In this document: positions 58,477 through 64,000 of the stretch, piece by piece
How the letters are laid out: each line of letters starts with the position of its first letter
How positions within the stretch are numbered: position 1 is the first letter of the stretch
NCBI GenBank assembly: GCA_964247055.1
Contig: OZ176060.1
Span: 496,001 to 560,000 of the forward strand
Direction: 5' to 3'
DNA: 64,000 bases
Origin: Paragordius varius
Taxonomy: Eukaryota; Nematomorpha
Notes under the pieces: model-generated
Databases searched by the model: none
What the model was told of the DNA's origin: nothing
The model's input: the letters and a program-made list of their open reading frames with translations, nothing else
Translations under genes and position numbers: made by a program

Positions 58477-59234
58477 TAATATTTGAGAAATTTTGCAAAT
58501 ATAACTTTAACATAAGCAACTGAAAAATAATAATTATCTGTTATTAATATAAGGTTGCCTAAAGTCGCATATGGTAAAATATTTAAAATATGAACCCTAA
58601 CAATGAACTATTTGAAAGATTAATTAATTTTTTAATTATTTAATATTTTTCTTAAAACCGGTGTTATTTTTATTAATTTAAAAAAATAAAATATAACTAG
58701 AATTATTATATAATCAATTTATATAATATTACCAATAAAAACGTATATAAATTTTAATATAAAGTATTTTAGATTTTTAATGATTGGTATTATTGGAGAT
58801 TATAATAATTTTAATTATATAATATTTTTTGATATTATTTCATGAATTTTAAATTAGTTATTGATAACAGTAACTATATATAAAATAAAAAATAATTAAA
58901 AAAATTAAGAATTTCTCTAAAAAATAATCTTATAATACCATAGTTTTTTGAATTTAGTAATAACATACTATGTTAATATTTAAGATAATTTATATTAAAT
59001 TAAATTACAAAAATATAATGCATTAATTGAACAATTTAATTTAATTAATTTATAATATTTTTAAAAATTAGATATATAAATAAGGATAATAAAATTAATA
59101 ATTAATTTATATATATAAATAATAAAATAAAATAAATAAAATATTAAATAAAAATAAAAAAATATATACATGAAATAATTAAAATAATATAATTAAATCA
59201 TATGTATATTTAAATTAAAAAATAAAAAATATAC
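58477..59234. other. Intron of copy E, remaining part
   Basis: Extremely AT-rich with no gene. Near 58148-58165 the segment ATGGTGAGACGAAATGACAT matches, inverted, the intron of copy B near 14414-14440 (GTCTCGTTTCGTCATTTATC). Confidence 0.5.
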
Positions 59235-59327
59235 CCATTTTCCAAATATATGTGAATATTTTTTCGAATAAATAAAAAGCAGACAATTAATAAAAACCGT
59301 TTAAAAAGAAATCGTCTGCTCTTTCAT
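59235..59327 (-). other. Leader exon of zinc-finger copy E (predicted)
   Basis: On the minus strand ATGAAAGAGCAGACGATTTC, loop with AAACGG, TTAATTGTCTGC, then TTGGAAAATGG followed by GTATAT. The upstream ATG frame stops after eight codons. TTTTTAAACCATCAAAA lies upstream. Joined to the acceptor next to 58112 it gives M-D-F-G-D-S; intron 1122 bp. Confidence 0.65.
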
Positions 59328-59679
59328 TTTATACTTTTTCTATTATTTTGATGGTTTAAAAACTACAATTTTAATTTAATATAAATACTTTATATATATA
59401 AAAATAATTAATTTTCATAACTAATTGTATTATAAAAATACCAACTTATATTTATTAATAATTTTATCAGTTTTTATTAATAAATTGCTTACTTATGTAT
59501 TAAAGATAATTATATTTTATTAAAAAAAATACTTTTTAAATAAAATTTATTTTTTATAATCATTTTTGCGATTCAGATATCACATCTTTTTGAGAAGCAG
59601 TTAATTATTTTAATGACAAAAAAAGCCAGAAAAATGGTTTAGAAAAGTTTATTAAAATTTATTAATCTTAAATACAAAA
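59328..59679. other. 5' flank of the copy E leader
   Basis: No gene. AGCAGTTAATTATTTTAATG and AAAAAAGCCAGAAAAATGG near 59600-59635 match the flank of orphan leader 1 at 25345-25380, a candidate shared promoter region. Confidence 0.45.
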
Positions 59680-59982
59680 ATCAAATGTTTTTAAACCAAG
59701 AGCGGGAGAGACTATTAATGCGATCAGAGAAAAAGTTGGTATTCATAATTTGCAAAAATATTTTTACACAATTATGGTAAAATTGATATTCTTTGGACAA
59801 TTTTTTACAAAATAGGTGTATATCAAATAGCAAGAACGAGAATGTTAAATTCCGTTTTCTTTTTAAAGTTTTATATTTAAAATCTAATAGATTTTTATGA
59901 ACCGCATATATATTCCAAATGCGGCTCGTCGGATGTAAGCTAAAAATGCGACCCGCAAAGCCATTTGTGCTGAACCCCCCTG
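59680..59982 (-). mobile_element. hAT-like MITE, subfamily 2
   Basis: On the minus strand it starts CAGGGGGGTTCAGCACAAAT then GGCTTTGCGGGTCGC, and ends near AAATTATGAATACCAACTTT. The left end by genome coordinates is indistinct. Confidence 0.65.
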
Positions 59983-60379
59983 CTTTAAACTATTAATTTA
60001 CTTATATATAAAATTATTGAATAAAACCGCTATTTTGAGAATAGAATATTTTTTAACGAAGTTAATTAATAAATTTTTTAGATTATATCGGCAAAATTCA
60101 GGTCTTATATACAATATTTTTGCTTTTTTTTATAAAATGCTAAAAAATCATTGTGCAAAATATATTTCTTAATAAATTAGTGGTGTGTTAGGATTTTTAC
60201 TTTATATAAAGGTTCTAAAAATGCATCTACTGTATCAATCTAATGATTCAAGTAAACATATTTCATATTATTTTAGGTACAAAAAATTCCAAAAATTATT
60301 GCTAAAAATTCGTTTAGGCAAAAATGTAGTCTTTAAGATGACATATTTATTCAAATTTTGTGCGTTATTATGAATCGAG

Positions 60380-61123
60380 TTTCAGTTTTGTTAGTTTCAT
60401 AGTAAGTTTTGTAAAATTTGAATTAGTTTAGAGATTATTATATATATAAATATTCATACTTAGCCAAAAATTTATATTTAGAAGTTTTAAATAGATATCG
60501 CAATAGTTTGTAAGTATATATATTTATATATTTAACTTTATAAAAGGAAAAAAAGTGAATTAATGCCTTGAAAAGAATAAATATTTATTTAAACACAGTT
60601 ATTTATTTTTACCCCTTATTAAACCAATAACTATTATCAAAAAATATGCCAGCTCTTTAATTAATGTAAAGGTTTACGACATATCTGTTATTTTCAATTT
60701 AAAATACATAAATTTTGAATTATAGCTTTTTTTTGTTATTTGAAAAAATTGTTCAAAATCTGTTACCCGTTTTTTAAAATAATTTTGTGGATAAGCTATA
60801 AACAGGCTTTAAGATATATTAATAAGCCTTTTTCTCTAAATATAATATTGAATCTCACTGTTTAGTTAATTAGAAAAATTCGTTTGCTTTTAAATTTTTG
60901 GGATTATTAAAATTTATTTGAACTTGTACCCAAACAGATTTTTTAATCGAAATTGTAACCTGATACAAACGTTCATCGAATTTTGTAAAAAAAAGTGTTT
61001 TTATAATATCTTAAAACACTTTTATACTATTTCCATCAAATAGTAAAAAGTACGCTTCAACTAATTATGCTAAAAATTAGATTTTTGTTATTAAAAAAAT
61101 ATTTTGAAATGGTATAATCAGCA
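60380..61123 (-). repeat. R1 module
   Basis: Same orientation as 25890-26950: ATGCCAGCTCTTTAATTAAT at 60646. Bounded on both sides by hAT-like MITEs. Confidence 0.65.
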
Positions 61124-61391
61124 CAGGGATGTCCAAAACAAACAGCCTCGCGGGCCGCATTTCGACTTAAAGAATTCAGCCGGTTGAAAACATATATGGG
61201 TGTTTAGAAATATTTTAATAGTTTTTACACATAAAGCTCTAAATGTAAGCACAATATGATTTTTCTAGTTCTTTGCCAATGGGAATGACTAAGTTACATT
61301 TTTTAACAAATATCAATTTTATTGGGATTTTTTCAGCTTTGTTAGCAAATTATGGATTTCCTAATCATTCGCATGCATGTTGGACAGACCT
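61124..61391 (+). mobile_element. hAT-like MITE, subfamily 1
   Basis: Starts CAGGGATGTCCAAAACAAAC, has CTCGCGGGCCGCATTTC inside, ends CATGTTGGACAGACCT. Short inverted ends CAGGGNTGTCCAA. No coding capacity; a 68-codon open frame running into U-module DNA is not conserved. Confidence 0.7.
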
Positions 61392-61399
61392 AATCTCTA

Positions 61400-61660
61400 T
61401 TAAATATTTTTGCGAAATCTCGGCGGACGAACATGTAGTGTTAAAGGACCAACCTAAAGAGTATAAAAACACTCTTTAAGTGCATATGGTATATTTAAAT
61501 TTAGTTGTGCCAATTTAAAATGGATTTAGGGAAATATTTTGTATAAAAAAAATTTATATTTTCTTATTTATGAGAAAAGCAAAGAGTTATAGAACAAACA
61601 GCCTCTAAAACATACTAGGTATAAGCTTATCGGAAATTAAAGAGTATATTTTTATAAAAA
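61400..61660 (+). repeat. U module, shorter copy
   Basis: Starts at AATCTCGGCGGACGAACATG near 61416 and continues with TTAGTTGTGCCAATTTAAAA and GAGAAAAGCAAAGAGT. Confidence 0.65.
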
Positions 61661-61828
61661 AAATGATAAAGTAACATATTTTTGACCTATTTTTTTCAAG
61701 TAAAACGAATATAAAATCATTTAGCATTTTTTTAATGTTAACAGGCCCGTATAATTACTGCATTTATCTATGACATATTTAATTAAAATTTATATTCTTT
61801 TTACAATAATTGCCTTCATGTCCCTTAC

Positions 61829-61990
61829 CAATGATGTTTGAGGTCCCACTCACTTTGGTAGGAGAAGAATTAACTGGAGAGCTGGATGGATCAACAAACT
61901 TTACAGGAACCGTCTGTTCTTCTACAAAATATATTATCAAAGGGTTTTAATTGGATTTAATAACGTTTTGGTCTTTGCTATTAGGCCTAT
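61829..61990 (-). other. Divergent exon related to the zinc-finger family
   Basis: The minus strand reads S-K-D-Q-N-V-I...Y-F-V-E-E-Q-T-V-P-V-K-F-V-D-P-S-S-S-P-V-N and on through K-V-S-G-T-S-N-I-I-G, then GTAAGG, a strong splice donor. E-E-Q-T-V-P aligns with G-E-Q-T-E-P of the zinc-finger copies, but the following Pro/Ser-rich stretch is different and there is no PLDLSL. One stop lies in the upstream part. A related piece is at 12000-12060. This could be an exon of a second, sister gene type, now probably partial. Confidence 0.45.
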
Positions 61991-62535
61991 TAGATATAGT
62001 TGAGAATTTATCTTAAGAGGTTATAAATCATCAGAATAAAATCATCAATTCAAATGAAATATTAATTATAAAACGATAAAGTATCTATTTTTGGTTAATC
62101 GAACAAGAAACAAGTGAAAAAAAATTATTTTTTTAAAAAATAATAGCAGGACCGTATAATTACTGCATTAATTAGATGGCATATTTTTAATACGTTTATT
62201 TTTAAATATTATACTCTTGGCATAAACTAAACTTTATATACTTAAATAAATATTCATTCTTTATCAGGAGTTAATATGCATTTTTTTCACTTTTAAAGGT
62301 AATATATATTTATAATTTTCAATTCTATAAAATAACACCCTCTCCTATGATGCTGTTAAAGTCACCTAGATAAATTTTTGATTATAAATAAATATATCTT
62401 TAAAATCAAACAAAAAATTTTAATTAATTATCCACAAGCTAGGATATTAGCGGCTATGCCCCTTTGTAAGTTATGTGAACTCAATAAAAACTTATTCTCT
62501 CTTTTTGCTTCCTGAAATAATATATAAAAAGGATA

Positions 62536-62806
62536 CAGTAAAAACCGAAATTATACAGACAAACGTTATAATATTAAAGACAAAAATTATTTTCTAAAAG
62601 ACTACCTTACATTTTTTAACCTTAATGTTTTTCATATATAAAGAATATAATTACAATTTAAAAAATATATAATTGATTGTGTCAGAATATAGATATCAAT
62701 TCGATTATATGCAATTAAAAATGATGAATTATATTTACAAATAGAAAAATGAAGCTTAAATATGTATGGTTGTCTTTTGAAAAAAAAATGTCCTTATTTT
62801 GTGCTG
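62536..62806. mobile_element. Tc1/mariner-type MITE (family M1)
   Basis: Left CAGTAAAAACCGAAATTATA then CAGACAAACGTT after TA; right end shortened to ATTTTGTGCTG before TA. Confidence 0.75.
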
Positions 62807-62824
62807 TATTAATTATTAAGAGAA

Positions 62825-63072
62825 ATCGTAAACATATAAAGACAAATATATTTTTCTAAAAACATACTTTTTTAAATAAAATTTTTTCGAATAATCATCG
62901 TTTTTGGTTAAAAAATAAGGAAGTTGTAAATCATTAAACCCAATTATATTATAAATTATAACTATACAGTTTTGGGAAAAATTAATGTTATAAAGAATAT
63001 GGTTGTCTTTTAGAAAAAAATAAGGTTGGTTTTATATTTTATGTTTTGTCCGTATATTTTCAATTTTTACTT
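62825..63072. mobile_element. Tc1/mariner-type MITE (family M1)
   Basis: Left end worn (AATCGTAAACATATAAAGAC); right end ATGTTTTGTCCGTATATTTT ending CAATTTTTACT. Counterpart of 48208-48429. Confidence 0.65.
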
Positions 63073-64000
63073 TATTAAAACTATTTAAATGATATCGAAT
63101 ATCATTTTTTCGTATAAATGTTAGATTGTTTGATTTCCAAACATGTTTCAAAAATCAAAATTTCATATTTATATTTTTTATTTGGTACTATGAGGAGCTA
63201 AATGATTAGAAATTTATAAGAAATTGATAACAATTAATATCTTTTCGCTTAAGTTTCAATAAAAACATAGCTTTTATGAAAATGAAGGTTAAATTTTGTC
63301 TTCTTAATAAAACCTTAATAAATTAACATTTTATCTTTCCTTTTATTTACTATTAAAAAAACCATGTCTTAAAACAACAACAATAACATAAAATAAATTA
63401 AGTAAAAAAAGCAATATAAAGACAAATTATTATGTAAATTATTTAACTACAATTATTAAATATTACGTTGATTACCCAAACATTTAATATTTCATACATT
63501 AAAACAATATTTTGGGTGTTTACCCATTGTAGTACATTAAACATTTTATTATGTAATTAATGCCTATATTATTTTAAAAAAAGTAAAATCGAAAATTATC
63601 CAATTGATGGCTTAATTTTTTTATCGGAGACCAGTTTACTAATTCATTAATAGAGAACGAAATTGTTGATTTCGATTATAAAGAAAAACATGGTGAGGAA
63701 AAGTTTGATATCAATGTGTCTTTAGAATTTTACTTTTTTAAAAAAAATGGAATGCGTTCACAAATAGTGTAGTAATATTTGTCCGATAATGATATATCGC
63801 TTTGGGATACAAAACTACCTCAAATAATTAGTCAATAATAACATAAATATTATTCTCATCTTTTTTAAATAGGAGGGCACTTTACTTATATAATGAAAAC
63901 GGAATTATTCCATTTTTATGATAATATATTTGTTTATTGATATAAAAATTAAAGTATGATTCGATCAAACAGGTGGAAGATTTCACCAAACCTTAGTTAT

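Larger units (their letters stand above)
61660..64000 (+). repeat. S block, direct copy (runs off the window)
   Basis: Matches 47390-49450 and, inverted, 3640-4706 plus 10884-12180. It contains a small tandem duplication (61655-61770 and 62065-62185, both with a CCCGTATAATTACTGCATT-type stretch), the S core at 62415-62533 and two M1 MITEs, and ends in GATTTCACCAAACCTTAG near the window edge. Confidence 0.8.

Noticed and set aside
61273-61479. Gene encoding an I-S-A-D-E-H-V-V-L-K protein
   Set aside because: The phrase also appears near 33056, but both frames run across a hAT-like MITE end into the U module, and the inverted U copy near 40270 does not keep the frame.

Overview
This is a very AT-rich (by eye about four fifths A+T) eukaryotic nuclear window with no operons, long intact host genes or ribosomal genes. 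C2H2 zinc-finger genes split by introns, hAT, PIF/Harbinger, Tc1/mariner-type, LINE and Ty3/gypsy elements, and MITE-filled introns point to an animal. An arthropod, perhaps an insect, is likely, but the species cannot be read from the sequence.

The main genic content is a multi-copy C2H2 zinc-finger family. Four copies can be followed as two-exon genes. A conserved leader of about 92 bp ends exactly in ATGG followed by a GTAT splice donor. After an intron of 0.84-1.36 kb comes a second exon starting AG|AT-TTY-GGY-GAY, so the predicted protein begins M-D-F-G-D-S. Exon 2 encodes a conserved domain of about 75 residues, an acidic/Asn-rich linker, a PLDLSLK motif (matches the CtBP-recruiting PxDLS motif) and 3-8 fingers. 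The copies are A (1374-3114, +), B (13028-15232, +), C (20721-23028, +) and E (59327-57318, -). D (19616-18712, -) has exon 2 only. All five carry lesions in the sequence as given. At least five further degraded pieces and five leader exons without a partner also lie in the window.

Layout: 0-3.1 kb, leader and copy A. 3.6-12.2 kb, an inverted copy of the 'S block' split by a 6.2-kb PIF/Harbinger element (3-bp target duplication), itself split by a 3.25-kb hAT element (8-bp target duplication). 13-15.2 kb, copy B. 17.2-24.2 kb, a large palindrome holding D and C head to head. 25-43 kb, a gene-poor mosaic of repeat modules (R1, hAT-like MITEs, U module, S block) in both orientations, plus a LINE 3' end. 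43.3-51.6 kb, an orphan leader, degraded zinc-finger pieces and a second S block. 51.6-54.7 kb, a broken Ty3/gypsy retrotransposon inserted in a zinc-finger remnant. 54.7-59.3 kb, an orphan leader, an inverted repeat arm and copy E. 59.6-64 kb, hAT-like MITE, R1, hAT-like MITE, U module and a third S block.

The window therefore looks like an ampliconic or heterochromatic region where one zinc-finger cassette and its flanks were repeatedly duplicated, inverted and hit by DNA transposons. The most interesting candidate is the zinc-finger family itself: a predicted CtBP-type repressor with an unusual leader exon that can fold into a hairpin and carries only the start codon plus one base of coding sequence.
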